In this document: positions 16,383-24,834 of the stretch, piece by piece
Numbering within the stretch: the first letter of the stretch is position 1
Layout of the letters: each line of letters begins with the position of its first letter
Assembly (NCBI RefSeq): GCF_022230955.1
Contig: NZ_JAKKFI010000034.1
Location: 1-64,000, forward strand
Direction of reading: 5' to 3'
DNA from: Micromonospora cabrerizensis
GTDB lineage: Bacteria; Actinomycetota; Actinomycetes; Mycobacteriales; Micromonosporaceae
Length of the DNA: 64,000 bases
The notes under the pieces: generated by a model
Told to the model about the DNA's origin: nothing
Database searches by the model: none
What the model saw: only the letters and a program-made list of their open reading frames with translations
Translations under genes and position numbers: made by a program

Positions 16383-18974
16383 TCAGGCGGGGGTTACCGC
16401 CAGGGTGTTGGTGGTCGTGTTCCTTTCCACCTTCACCGTCTGGCCGTCGCGGATCTGGCCGGACAGGAGGGCCTTCGCCAACTGGTCGCCGATCGCCGTC
16501 TGGACCAGGCGACGCAGCGGGCGAGCGCCGTAGATCGGGTCGTAGCCGTGCTCGGCCAGCCAGTCCCGGGCGGCGTCGGTGATCTCCAGGCCGAGCCGGC
16601 GGTCGGCCAACCGCCGCCGCATCCGGTCCAGCTGGATGTCGACGATCGAACGCAGGTCGTCGCCCCGCAGCGAGGCGAAGACCACGATGTCGTCCAGCCG
16701 GTTGAGGAACTCCGGCTTGAAGTGCGACCGCACCACGGCGAGGACGCCCTCCCGGCGCTGCTCCTCGGCCAGCGTCAGGTCGCCGATCACCGACGAACCG
16801 AGGTTGGACGTGAGGACGAGGATGGCGTTGCGGAAGTCCACCGTACGGCCCTGACCGTCGGTGAGCCGACCGTCGTCGAGCACCTGGAGCAGCACGTCGA
16901 AGACGTCCGGGTGGGCCTTCTCCACCTCGTCCAGCAGGATCACCGAGTACGGCCGGCGGCGCACCGCCTCGGTGAGCTGGCCGCCCTCGGTGTAGCCGAC
17001 GTAACCGGGCGGGGCGCCCACCAGACGGGCGACCGAGTGCTTCTCGCCGTACTCGCTCATGTCGATGCGGACCATCGCCCGCTCGTCGTCGAAGAGGAAC
17101 TCGGCGAGGGCCTTGGCCAGCTCCGTCTTGCCGACACCGGTGGGGCCGAGGAAGAGGAAGCTGCCGGTCGGGCGATCCGGGTCGGCGATACCCGCCCGGG
17201 CACGGCGTACCGCGTCGGAGACCGCCCCGACCGCCTCGGCCTGGCCGACCACCCGGCCGCCCAGTGACTCCTCCATCCGCAGCAGCTTGGCCGTCTCGCC
17301 TTCGAGCAGGCGGCCGGCGGGGATGCCGGTCCAGGAAGCGACCACCGCGGCGATGTCGTCCGCGCCGACCTCTTCCTTGAGCATCGCGCCGTCGGCCTGG
17401 AGCTGGGCCAGCTCCTCCGCGGCCTGCTTCAGCTCGACCTTGAGGGCGGGGATGCGGCCGTAGCGCAGCTCGGCGGCGCGCTCCAGCTCACCGTCGCGCT
17501 CGGCGCGCTCGGCCTCGCCGCCGAGGCGCTCCAACTCCTCCTTGGCCGTGGAGAGCTTGGTGATGTGGCTCTTCTCCGTCTGCCAGCGCTCGGAGAGCAC
17601 GGTGAGCTGCTCGCGCTTGTCGGCCAACTCCTTGCGCAGCCGCTCCAGCCGCTCGGCGGAGGCAGCGTCCGGCTCCTTGGCCAGCGCCATCTCCTCGATC
17701 TCCAGCCGGCGGACCGCCCGCTCGATCTCGTCGACCTCGACCGGCCGGGAGTCGATCTCCATCCGGAGCCGGGACGCGGACTCGTCGACCAGGTCGATCG
17801 CCTTGTCCGGCAGGAACCGGTCGGTGATGTAGCGGTCCGACAGCGTCGCGGCGGCGACCAGGGCGGCGTCGGTGATCCGTACGCCGTGGTGCACCTCGTA
17901 GCGCTCCTTGAGCCCCCGCAGGATGCCGATGGTGTCCTCGATCGTCGGCTCGCCGACCAGCACCGGCTGGAAACGGCGCTCCAGAGCCGGGTCCTTCTCG
18001 ATGTGCTCGCGGTACTCGTCCAGCGTGGTGGCGCCCACCATCCGCAGCTCACCACGGGCCAGCATCGGCTTGAGCATGTTGCCGGCGTCCATCGAGCCCT
18101 CGCCCTTGCCGGCGCCGACGACGGTGTGCAGCTCGTCGAGGAAGGTGATGACCTGCCCGTTGGAGTTCTTGATCTCCTCCAGAACGGACTTGAGTCGCTC
18201 CTCGAACTGCCCCCGGTACTGCGCGCCGGCGACCATCGCGCCGAGGTCCAGCGAGATCAGCTTCTTGTCGCGCAGCGACTCGGGCACGTCACCGGTGACG
18301 ATCCGCTGGGCCAGCCCCTCGACGATCGCGGTCTTGCCGACGCCGGGCTCGCCGATCAGCACCGGGTTGTTCTTCGTACGCCGGGAGAGCACCTGGATGA
18401 CGCGGCGGATCTCGGAGTCACGGCCGATGACCGGGTCGATCTTGCCGTCCCGGGCGCTGGCGGTGAGGTCGACGCCGTACTTGGTCAGGGCCTGATAGGT
18501 CTGCTCCGGGTCGGCGGTGGTGACCCGACGGTCGCCACCCCGCACGGTCGGGAAGGCCGCGACCAGGGCCTCCTCGGTGGCACCGGCCGTCTTCAGCGCA
18601 CCGGAGACGGCACCGCCCACCCGGGCCAGGCCGGCGAGCAGGTGCTCGGTGGAGGTGTACTCGTCGCCCAACGGCCGGGCGATCTGCTCGGCGGCGCCGA
18701 TGGCGTTGACGAACTCCCGGGCCAGGGTCGGCTCGGCGATGCTGGAGCCGCGGGCGGCGGGCAGGCCGTCGACCGCGCGCTGGGCGGCCCGGCGCAGCTC
18801 GGTCGGGTCGGCCCCGACGGCGCGCAGCAGACCGGTGGCGGTCGAACCTTCGGTGTCCAGCAGTGCCAGCAGCAGGTGCCAGGGCTCCACGGTGGCGTGA
18901 CCACGCTGGTTGGCCAGCGCGACGGCGCCCGTGATGGTTTCGCGGCTCTTGGTGGTGAGTTTTTCGGTGTTCAT
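16383..18974 (-). CDS. clpB: ATP-dependent disaggregase ClpB (Hsp104 family)
   Basis: This 863-residue Hsp100 chaperone works with DnaK to rescue aggregated proteins. It has the N-terminal Clp repeat domain (residues 1-145), AAA-1 with Walker A GEPGVGKT and sensor TLDEYREH, the coiled-coil middle domain (about 400-525, with [13 protein letters not shown]) that separates ClpB from ClpA/ClpC, and AAA-2 with [23 protein letters not shown] at 18974 is the start; the same frame stays open into the TetR gene but without coding similarity. A HAIR-like operator lies 47 bases upstream, so HspR control is expected. Confidence 0.97.
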   Translation of the reverse strand: MNTEKLTTKSRETITGAVALANQRGHATVEPWHLLLALLDTEGSTATGLLRAVGADPTELRRAAQRAVDGLPAARGSSIAEPTLAREFVNAIGAAEQIARPLGDEYTSTEHLLAGLARVGGAVSGALKTAGATEEALVAAFPTVRGGDRRVTTADPEQTYQALTKYGVDLTASARDGKIDPVIGRDSEIRRVIQVLSRRTKNNPVLIGEPGVGKTAIVEGLAQRIVTGDVPESLRDKKLISLDLGAMVAGAQYRGQFEERLKSVLEEIKNSNGQVITFLDELHTVVGAGKGEGSMDAGNMLKPMLARGELRMVGATTLDEYREHIEKDPALERRFQPVLVGEPTIEDTIGILRGLKERYEVHHGVRITDAALVAAATLSDRYITDRFLPDKAIDLVDESASRLRMEIDSRPVEVDEIERAVRRLEIEEMALAKEPDAASAERLERLRKELADKREQLTVLSERWQTEKSHITKLSTAKEELERLGGEAERAERDGELERAAELRYGRIPALKVELKQAAEELAQLQADGAMLKEEVGADDIAAVVASWTGIPAGRLLEGETAKLLRMEESLGGRVVGQAEAVGAVSDAVRRARAGIADPDRPTGSFLFLGPTGVGKTELAKALAEFLFDDERAMVRIDMSEYGEKHSVARLVGAPPGYVGYTEGGQLTEAVRRRPYSVILLDEVEKAHPDVFDVLLQVLDDGRLTDGQGRTVDFRNAILVLTSNLGSSVIGDLTLAEEQRREGVLAVVRSHFKPEFLNRLDDIVVFASLRGDDLRSIVDIQLDRMRRRLADRRLGLEITDAARDWLAEHGYDPIYGARPLRRLVQTAIGDQLAKALLSGQIRDGQTVKVERNTTTNTLAVTPA

Positions 18975-19020
18975 GGGCTCCCCCGGATCGGCGTTGTCCA
19001 CTGGGTTGGACACAACCAGA

Positions 19021-19041
19021 GTTGAGCGTATTCCGCTCAAC
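19021..19041. promoter_or_regulatory. HAIR-like HspR operator upstream of clpB
   Basis: The sequence GTTGAGC-N7-GCTCAAC has the 7-7-7 geometry of the HAIR consensus CTTGAGT-N7-ACTCAAG, with two symmetric changes per half-site. It lies 47 bases upstream of the clpB ATG. HspR is encoded 5 kb away in this window. Confidence 0.75.
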
Positions 19042-19059
19042 CTTAGCGCGTGATGCCCA

Positions 19060-19704
19060 TCACTCTCGGCGACGCCACCGCCAGTCGAACTCTCCCGCCG
19101 CGGGCGCCGGGCCGGGCAGCGGGTCCGCGGTCGGCACGGTCGACAGACCCGCCAGCAGCACCGCGAGCTGGCGTCGGCGCAACTGCCCGGTCCGCTCCGG
19201 ATCGGGTACGCGCACCGCGGCGCACGCCTCCAGCAGCAGCCCCAGATCCTGCACCACCGCATCGGGGCGCAGCCGCCCGCTGGCGCGGGCCCGCTCGAAC
19301 AGGGCGGCGGCCAACTCGCCGGCGCGCATCGCGTCCCGACCCATCTCCTCGGTCGGGGTGAACGTGCCGGCCAGGTGGACGGTGAGCGAGTGCACGTCGG
19401 CGTCGACCACCCGGGCCAGGAAGGCGCTGAACGCGGTCCAGTCGTCCGGCTCACCGAGGGCCGCCTCGGCCTCGGCGACGTACCGGCGCAACCCGTCGTG
19501 GCAGAGCTGGCGCAGCAGGTCCTCCTTGCCCGCGTACCGCCGGTAGAGGGCACTGATGCCGACGCCCGCGCGTCCCGCGACGGCGGCGATCGGCGCCTTC
19601 GGGTCGTCCAGGAAGACCGCGCGGGCGGCTTCGAGGATGACCTCGTCGTTGCGGGCGGCCTGGGCGCGGCGGCCGGCCAGCGTCTTGGCGGGGGGATTCG
19701 GCAT
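19060..19704 (-). CDS. TetR/AcrR family transcriptional regulator
   Basis: This 214-residue regulator has an N-terminal TetR helix-turn-helix (about residues 20-66): ILEAARAVFLDD, AVAGRAGVGISALYRRYAGK, EDLLRQL. The C-terminal ligand domain is all-helical with no recognised specificity. It is divergent from the epoxide hydrolase gene, and two inverted repeats in the 83-base gap fit TetR operators. Autoregulation and control of the hydrolase are therefore likely. It ends 19 bases before the HAIR element of clpB. Confidence 0.92.
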   Translation of the reverse strand: MPNPPAKTLAGRRAQAARNDEVILEAARAVFLDDPKAPIAAVAGRAGVGISALYRRYAGKEDLLRQLCHDGLRRYVAEAEAALGEPDDWTAFSAFLARVVDADVHSLTVHLAGTFTPTEEMGRDAMRAGELAAALFERARASGRLRPDAVVQDLGLLLEACAAVRVPDPERTGQLRRRQLAVLLAGLSTVPTADPLPGPAPAAGEFDWRWRRRE

Positions 19705-19721
19705 GACCCCACACTACCAGT

Positions 19722-19736
19722 GGAACGGATCGTTCC
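19722..19736. promoter_or_regulatory. Candidate TetR operator 1
   Basis: A perfect inverted repeat GGAACG-GAT-CGTTCC lies 18 bases upstream of the TetR start codon. Confidence 0.6.
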
Positions 19737-19756
19737 GGTCTGCTACTCTGATTGCA

Positions 19757-19774
19757 GAACGAAACATTCCGTTC
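19757..19774. promoter_or_regulatory. Candidate TetR operator 2
   Basis: Inverted GAACG...CGTTC half-sites related to those of operator 1 lie 14 bases upstream of the epoxide hydrolase ATG. Two copies of one half-site in a divergent promoter fit a single repressor controlling both genes. Confidence 0.55.
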
Positions 19775-19787
19775 CGAAGGAGTTCCG

Positions 19788-20924
19788 ATGACCGGCACCG
19801 CGATCCGCCCGTTCCGCGTCGACATCCCGCAGAGCGCCCTCGACGACCTGGCCGACCGGCTGGGCCGCACCATCTGGCCCGCCGAGCTGCCGGGCGCCGG
19901 CGACGCGTACGGGATGAGCACCGACCGGGTCCGCGCCCTCGCCGACCGGTGGCGGAACGGCTTCGACTGGCGTTCCGTGGAGGCCCGCCTGAACGCCCAC
20001 CCGCAGTTCGTCACCGAGATCGACGGCGAGCGGATCCACTTCCTGCACGTCCGGTCGACCCGGGCGGACGCCACCCCGCTGGTGCTCACCCACGGCTGGC
20101 CCGGCTCGGTGCTGGAATACCTCGACGTGATCGCCCCGCTCACCGAGCCGACCGACCCGGACGCGCCGGCCTTCCACGTGGTCGTCCCGTCGCTGCCCGG
20201 CTTCGGCTTCTCCGGCCCGACCCGCAGCGCCGGCTGGAACCGGTTCCGCACGGCCCGCGCCTGGGCCGAGCTGATGCACCGCCTGGGGTACGCGAACTAC
20301 GGCGCGGTCGGCAACGACGCCGGCTCGATGGTCGCGCCGGAGCTGGGCCGGGTCGACCCGGAGCGGGTGCGCGGCGTCCACGTCACCCAACTCTTCTCGT
20401 TCCCCTCCGGCGACCCGGCCGAGTTCGCCGGGCTGTCCGAGGCGGACCAGGCGGCGCTCGGGCACCTCCAGTGGTTCTACGAGAACAAGTTCTCCTTCAA
20501 CCAGGTGCACAGCCAGCAGCCGCAGACCCTGGCGTTCGGGCTGGCCGACTCCCCGGTCGGTCTGCTCGCCTGGAACGCGCAGCTCTTCGACGAGGGCCTG
20601 GACGCGGACTTCATCCTGGCCAACGTGGCGCTCTACTGGCTCACCGGCACGGCCGCGTCGGCGATCCGGTTCTACTGGGAGGACGCGCACGCCGAGCAGT
20701 CATCGACCACGCCCACCACCGTGCCGACCGCGCTGGCCATGTTCCCCGGTGACTTCCAGTCGATCCGCCGTTTCGCCGATCGGGACCACGCGAACATCGT
20801 CCGGTGGACCGTGTACGACAACGACGTCGAGGGCCGCGGTGACGTCGGCGGTCACTACGCCGCCCACCAGGCCACCGAGGTCCTGGTCGCCGACATCCGT
20901 GAGTTCTTCGCCAGCCTCCGCTGA
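19788..20924 (+). CDS. Epoxide hydrolase (alpha/beta-hydrolase with EHN domain)
   Basis: This 378-residue protein begins with the epoxide-hydrolase N-terminal domain (FRVDIPQSALDDLADRLGRT). The alpha/beta-hydrolase core has the oxyanion motif HGWPGS near residue 103, the nucleophile Asp in VGNDAGSM and a C-terminal GGHYAAHQ His. It should hydrate an epoxide to a diol; the substrate is unknown. The ATG follows AAGGAG. It is probably repressed by the divergent TetR regulator, which suggests induction by a toxic compound. Confidence 0.9.
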   Translation: MTGTAIRPFRVDIPQSALDDLADRLGRTIWPAELPGAGDAYGMSTDRVRALADRWRNGFDWRSVEARLNAHPQFVTEIDGERIHFLHVRSTRADATPLVLTHGWPGSVLEYLDVIAPLTEPTDPDAPAFHVVVPSLPGFGFSGPTRSAGWNRFRTARAWAELMHRLGYANYGAVGNDAGSMVAPELGRVDPERVRGVHVTQLFSFPSGDPAEFAGLSEADQAALGHLQWFYENKFSFNQVHSQQPQTLAFGLADSPVGLLAWNAQLFDEGLDADFILANVALYWLTGTAASAIRFYWEDAHAEQSSTTPTTVPTALAMFPGDFQSIRRFADRDHANIVRWTVYDNDVEGRGDVGGHYAAHQATEVLVADIREFFASLR

Positions 20925-20938
20925 GCGGGTCGCGGGGT

Positions 20939-21015
20939 TGATCGACTCGGGTTCCTGAAAGTCGGGGTGTCCTGCCGGTTCGGATGCCCCGACTTCAATG
21001 AACCGGAGTCGATCA
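20939..21015. repeat. Dispersed palindromic repeat, copy 1 (34-9-34)
   Basis: The arms 20939-20972 and 20982-21015 are imperfect complements (about 28 of 34 pairs) around a 9-base loop. Both outer ends read TGATC(A/G)ACTC. A second copy with the same arm and loop lengths and clearly similar sequence lies at 61521-61597. It sits 15 bases after the epoxide hydrolase stop codon. Confidence 0.8.
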
Positions 21016-21100
21016 TGTCCGTTGGGACGCGTTCGGGACGGTCGGAGGGCGCGGTTACTCCAAGATCTGCGTTCTGTTCACGAAGCGGTAGCCTTGGAGA

Positions 21101-21601
21101 GTGCGAGTACGTGTCGAGCAGACCGCCCTACCCGGGATCGGGGTACGCCACGATCTGGTGACGGAGTCCGGACGCCGCCTGGGCGTTGTCTCCCACCGCA
21201 ATGGCCGCCGTGATCTCGTCCTGTACGACCCCGACGATCCCGACGCCTGCCAGTCGGACATCCCGCTGACCGACGACGAGGCTGAGGCCCTGGCCGACAT
21301 CCTCGGCGCGTCGCTGATGCTCGGCCAGCTCTCCGGGCTGCGCGAGCAGGCCGCCGGTCTGCTCACCGAGCAGATCGCCATCACGGCCGGGTCCCCGTAC
21401 GTCAACCGCAAGCTCGGCGACACCAAGGCGCGTACCCGCACCAGCGCCTCCATCGTGGCAGTGCTGCGCGAAGGCGAAGTGATCGTTTCGCCACTCCCCT
21501 CCTTCCGCTTCGCGGCCGGCGATGTGGTGGTCGTTGTCGGGACCCGTAGGGGTCTCGACGGCGTGTCCGCCATCCTCGCCGACAGTGACCCGGACGGCTG
21601 A
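21101..21601 (+). CDS. KhtT-like regulatory subunit of a cation/proton antiporter (TrkA-C domain)
   Basis: This 166-residue cytoplasmic protein has a variable N-terminal half (PGIGVRHDLVTESGRRLGVV) and a C-terminal TrkA-C domain (about 85-160: GSPYVNRKLGD, VAVLREGEVIVSPLPSFRF, GDVVVVVG). KhtT-type subunits gate the partner antiporter, and several bind cyclic di-AMP. The only good start is GTG at 21101. A TAGCCT -10-like hexamer ends 6 bases upstream, which would put the transcription start at the GTG, so the mRNA may be leaderless. The antiporter gene follows after 5 bases. Confidence 0.87.
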   Translation: MRVRVEQTALPGIGVRHDLVTESGRRLGVVSHRNGRRDLVLYDPDDPDACQSDIPLTDDEAEALADILGASLMLGQLSGLREQAAGLLTEQIAITAGSPYVNRKLGDTKARTRTSASIVAVLREGEVIVSPLPSFRFAAGDVVVVVGTRRGLDGVSAILADSDPDG

Positions 21602-21606
21602 GGCGG

Positions 21607-22821
21607 ATGCACGATTTCACCACGCTGCTCATCGAAGTCGGTGCGCTGCTGCTGCTGCTCGGGCTCCTCAGCCGGCTCAGCCGGCGCTTCGGCCTCTCTC
21701 CCATTCCCCTCTACCTGCTCGCCGGGCTCGCGTTCGGGCACGGCGGGCTACTGCCGCTGGACGCCAGCGAGGAGTTCTTCGCAGTCGGCGCCGAGATCGG
21801 CGTCATCCTTCTGCTGGTGATGCTCGGTCTGGAGTACTCGGCCAACGAGCTCGTCGGCAACCTGCGCTCGGCGGCACCGGCAGGGTTGATCGACGGCGTC
21901 CTCAACGCGTTACCCGGCGCGGGGTTCGCCCTGCTGCTCGGCTGGGACTGGGTCGCCGCCCTGGTGCTCGGCGGCATCACCTGGGTCTCCTCCTCCGGAG
22001 TGATCGCCAAGGTCCTCGCCGACCTGGGCCGGCTCGGTAACCGGGAAACCCCGGTGATCCTCTCGGTGCTGGTCATCGAGGACCTGGCGATGGCCCTCTA
22101 CCTGCCGCTCGTCACCGCCGTACTGGCCGGCACCGGCCTGCTCGGCGGCGGGATCGCGCTCACCGTCGCGGTGGGCACGGTGCTGATCGTGCTGGTGGTC
22201 GCCATCCGGTACGGCCACCTGATCTCGTCCGCCCTGTCGGCGAAGGACCCGGAGGCGCTGCTCCTCGGCGTACTCGGTCTGACGTTGCTGATCGCGGGCC
22301 TCGCCGCGTCGCTCCAGGTGTCGGCGGCGGTCGGCGCGTTCCTGGTCGGCATCGCCCTCTCCGGCCCGGTGGCGCACCACGCCACCGAGTTGCTCTCGCC
22401 GCTGCGGGACCTGTTCGCCGCGGTGTTCTTCGTCTTCTTCGGCCTGACCACCGACCCGCAGGACATTCCGCCGGTGTTGCTGCCGGCACTCGCCCTGGCC
22501 GTGGTCACCATGGCGACGAAGACGCTCACCGGCTACCTCGCGGCACGTCGGGTGGGCATCGCGGAACCCGGCCGATGGCGGACCGGCCTCGCACTCGTAC
22601 CCCGAGGCGAGTTCTCCATCGTCATCGCCGGGCTCGCGGTCGCCGCCGGGAGCGTCGAGCCGCAGTTGGCGGCGCTGGCCGCGACGTACGTCCTGATCAC
22701 CGTGGTGACCGGGCCGATCCTCGCCCGACTGCCGGACTTCCCGTGGTTCAAGCGGTGGCTGCGCACCCGCGCGGCGGCCCAGCGGCGGGAGCAGATTCCG
22801 GTCGTCGACTCACTGCACTGA
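21607..22821 (+). CDS. KhtU-like K+(cation)/H+ antiporter (CPA2 family)
   Basis: This 404-residue integral membrane protein has 10-12 hydrophobic helices and CPA2 hallmarks: FALLLGWDW, SSSGVIAKVLADL with a polar break, VIEDLAMALYLPL with the exchanger acid pair, and a C-terminal RGEFSIVIAGLA motif. With KhtT it exports potassium or another monovalent cation in exchange for protons, supporting pH and osmotic balance. It lacks the RCK domain usual in KefB/KefC, in keeping with the separate regulatory subunit upstream. Confidence 0.9.
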   Translation: MHDFTTLLIEVGALLLLLGLLSRLSRRFGLSPIPLYLLAGLAFGHGGLLPLDASEEFFAVGAEIGVILLLVMLGLEYSANELVGNLRSAAPAGLIDGVLNALPGAGFALLLGWDWVAALVLGGITWVSSSGVIAKVLADLGRLGNRETPVILSVLVIEDLAMALYLPLVTAVLAGTGLLGGGIALTVAVGTVLIVLVVAIRYGHLISSALSAKDPEALLLGVLGLTLLIAGLAASLQVSAAVGAFLVGIALSGPVAHHATELLSPLRDLFAAVFFVFFGLTTDPQDIPPVLLPALALAVVTMATKTLTGYLAARRVGIAEPGRWRTGLALVPRGEFSIVIAGLAVAAGSVEPQLAALAATYVLITVVTGPILARLPDFPWFKRWLRTRAAAQRREQIPVVDSLH

Positions 22822-22832
22822 TCCGGACGACG

Positions 22833-23285
22833 TCAGCGACTGGTCCACCTGAACGCGGCGGCTGCGTGGGTCGCACCCTCGCGTAGGTAGAAGCGGTGCG
22901 CCTCGGTGCGCCCAAGGCCGGATTCAAGGAAGACGTAGTCGGCACCCTGTTCGTGTGCCCACGCCCGGGCCGCCGCCAGAAGGCCGGAGCCCACACCCCG
23001 GGAACGCCATTCGGGGTGCACGGCGAGATCCTCGACCGAGGCCCGGCGGCCGAAGCGCACCGAGAGGATGTCCAGGTAGACGCTGGCCACCCCGACCAAC
23101 TGGTCGTCAGGTGACCGGGCTTCGAAGAGCGCGACGTCCTCGTGGGCGAGCAGCTGCGTGGTGCGCTCGACGGCGCGATCGCGGTCCCAATCCACGGGAC
23201 GGCTACCGGGAGGGGCGAAAAGCCACTCCAGCCCCGTGACGAACTCCTCGGCGCCCCGCTGTAACCGTCTAACGTGGATTGTCAT
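22833..23285 (-). CDS. GNAT family N-acetyltransferase
   Basis: This 150-residue protein has a complete GNAT core: beta strands around VGVASVYLDILS, the acetyl-CoA pyrophosphate loop WRSRGVGSGLL (motif A) and YVFLESGLGRTEAHRFYLREG (motif B). The substrate is not predictable. It converges with the antiporter gene, leaving only 11 bases between the stop codons. The start is ATG at 23285, with no strong ribosome binding site. Confidence 0.88.
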   Translation of the reverse strand: MTIHVRRLQRGAEEFVTGLEWLFAPPGSRPVDWDRDRAVERTTQLLAHEDVALFEARSPDDQLVGVASVYLDILSVRFGRRASVEDLAVHPEWRSRGVGSGLLAAARAWAHEQGADYVFLESGLGRTEAHRFYLREGATHAAAAFRWTSR

Positions 23286-23457
23286 AGGAGCATCATCGGC
23301 TGCGCTGTCGATGCAATGGACCCGCCCGTGCCAACGGTTGCGGAATTGCTCCTCGCGGGTACTACCGCACTGCTCGACGGCGGGTTACCGTTTCGCCCCA
23401 GCAGCCAGGGTCCGCAGGCGATCGGTGCCACCGCGGGCGAGAGCGGAAGGTTGGCCG

Positions 23458-23889
23458 GTGAGCGTGCAGGAGTCGACGTTCCACGGCTTCGCCAACCCCG
23501 TCGATCCCAGTCCGGCGGAGTTGCGAGCCTGGGCGTACCAACCTGATTCGGTGCCGTTGGCGTCGATGCCGCCCGACTGGGACCTGCTGGTCTCCGGCGA
23601 TCGACTGGTGTTGACGCTCTTCGAGTTGGCGATGGACCCGTCCTGCCCGGCGCGGCGCTTCGCGTTGCACTGCCTCTACATCTACGCGGCCGACGGCATC
23701 CGGACGAACTTCCGCGCCCACCCGAAGCGTCGCTTCCGCAAGCTCGTCGAACAGGCCGAGCGGGACGGCGACGAGCTGATGAAGATCTGGGCGCACAACG
23801 GCCGGGTGCTGCTGGCCCGACCGGATCTGTTCGTCTACCGGGACTGGTGCGAGGGCGGCCTGGTCCGCGAGAACCGCCGCCTCGGCTGA
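23458..23889 (+). CDS. Conserved hypothetical protein
   Basis: This 143-residue soluble protein starts at GTG after GGAAGG. It contains AYQPDSVPLASMPPDWDLLV, then FALHCLYIYAADGIRTNF and the basic KRRFRKLVEQAERDGD. I recognise it only as a type seen in actinobacterial genomes, without a named domain. A longer frame runs upstream through the GNAT gene on the other strand but is not supported. It is followed by tandem hairpins. Confidence 0.65.
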   Translation: MSVQESTFHGFANPVDPSPAELRAWAYQPDSVPLASMPPDWDLLVSGDRLVLTLFELAMDPSCPARRFALHCLYIYAADGIRTNFRAHPKRRFRKLVEQAERDGDELMKIWAHNGRVLLARPDLFVYRDWCEGGLVRENRRLG

Positions 23890-23899
23890 GGTCGGCAAC

Positions 23900-24016
23900 G
23901 TCCCGGCCCGCACTCACCTCAGGCGAACGGGCCGGGACCCCCGCCCTGGCATCACCGTGTCCCGGCCCGCACTCATGACGGCGAACGGGCCGGGACCCCC
24001 CGTGGGTCCCGGCCCG
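23900..24016. terminator. Tandem hairpins with an alternative pairing arm
   Basis: Two near-identical 11-bp hairpins (23900-23938 and 23959-23996) are followed by a third copy of the left arm (24004-24016). The third arm can pair over 13 bases with the right arm of hairpin 2, forming a mutually exclusive fold. The array lies between convergent genes. It may be a duplicated terminator. Confidence 0.65.
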
Positions 24017-24031
24017 CACGTCGGTCGCCGG

Positions 24032-24226
24032 TCAGTCCTGTTGCCGTTCCGTCTCGGCTCGTCCCTTGTCGCCGCCGTGGTCGCCTTGTTCGGCGAACCG
24101 GCCTCCGACGACCCGGTCCCGGTAGGTCCCCTCGGTCACCTTGTCGAACTTCTTGCGGACGGTCTCGGCCAGGTCTTCCAACCGTTCTTCCGTCTGCTGG
24201 GCGACCTTCTTCGCCGGTTCCGCCAT
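24032..24226 (-). CDS. Small charged helical protein next to hspR
   Basis: This 64-residue protein begins MAEPAKKVAQQTEERLEDLA. It is predicted to be a long amphipathic helix for about 40 residues and then a Gly/Asp/Glu/Gln-rich tail. The ATG at 24226 follows GAGGGGGAGCG; upstream codons in this frame run through the hspR terminator. No family is assigned. It resembles small CsbD/antitoxin-like stress proteins in composition only. It is the last minus-strand gene after hspR but is separated by a hairpin, so it probably has its own promoter. Confidence 0.6.
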   Translation of the reverse strand: MAEPAKKVAQQTEERLEDLAETVRKKFDKVTEGTYRDRVVGGRFAEQGDHGGDKGRAETERQQD

Positions 24227-24296
24227 CGCTCCCCCTCGCCATGCCGGTAGGTCCGTATTAAGCCGATTGGACCCGTATCGACAGGCTAACCGAAGC

Positions 24297-24335
24297 GGCC
24301 CGGACCGCGCCGGGAAATCCGGTACGGTCCGGGCC
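24297..24335. terminator. Terminator of the dnaK operon
   Basis: An 11-bp perfect stem GGCCCGGACCG/CGGTCCGGGCC lies 29 bases after the hspR stop codon on the minus strand. Confidence 0.7.
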
Positions 24336-24363
24336 AAAGAGGCAGCGCCGGGTGAGCGGTTGG

Positions 24364-24804
24364 TCAGCGATCGGGCATCCGGCGGGGTCGCCAGACCACC
24401 AGCGCGGTGGACGTGCGGTTGGTCGGCACCAGGTCCCGGCCCGGGAAGCGGGCCAGCGACTCCAGCTCAGCCACTCTGCGGTACGCGGCGTCCAGCTCCG
24501 CCTCCAACCGGGCCACCCGCTGCTGCGCCTGCTCCAGCAGCCGCTCCAGCCCGATGATCCGCTTGACGCCGGCCAGGTTGATCCCGTCGTCCTGGCTGAG
24601 TCGCTGGACCTCGCGCAGCAACACCACGTCGCGGACGCTGTACCGACGCCCGCCACCAGCGGCCCGGCCGGGCTGCACCAGCCCCAGCCGGTCGTACTGG
24701 CGCAGGGTCTGTGGGTGCATCCCCGCCATCCTGGCCGCGACCGAGATCATCAGAACCTTGGCCTCGTAGGCAGGGTCACCCGAACCGAGGAACTCGCCCG
24801 ACAT
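24364..24804 (-). CDS. hspR: Heat-shock repressor HspR (MerR family)
   Basis: This 146-residue MerR-like repressor binds HAIR operators, with DnaK as corepressor in Streptomyces. The N-terminal winged helix-turn-helix is ISVAARMAGMHPQTLRQYDRLGLV, then GRRYSVRDVVLLREVQRLS. A coiled-coil dimer region follows at about residues 85-115 (LEQAQQRVARLEAELDAAY). ATG at 24804 follows GGAGGTGA; an ATG seven codons upstream is less favoured. It is the last gene of dnaK-grpE-dnaJ-hspR. Matching operators precede dnaK and clpB. Confidence 0.95.
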   Translation of the reverse strand: MSGEFLGSGDPAYEAKVLMISVAARMAGMHPQTLRQYDRLGLVQPGRAAGGGRRYSVRDVVLLREVQRLSQDDGINLAGVKRIIGLERLLEQAQQRVARLEAELDAAYRRVAELESLARFPGRDLVPTNRTSTALVVWRPRRMPDR

Positions 24805-24834
24805 GCCGCTCACCTCCGCGTCCATTCCATCGGA

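Noticed and set aside
18975..19712. Possible N-terminal extension of ClpB into the TetR region
   Set aside because: The frame is open but the sequence is not ClpB-like. The HAIR element and the real TetR gene occupy this stretch.
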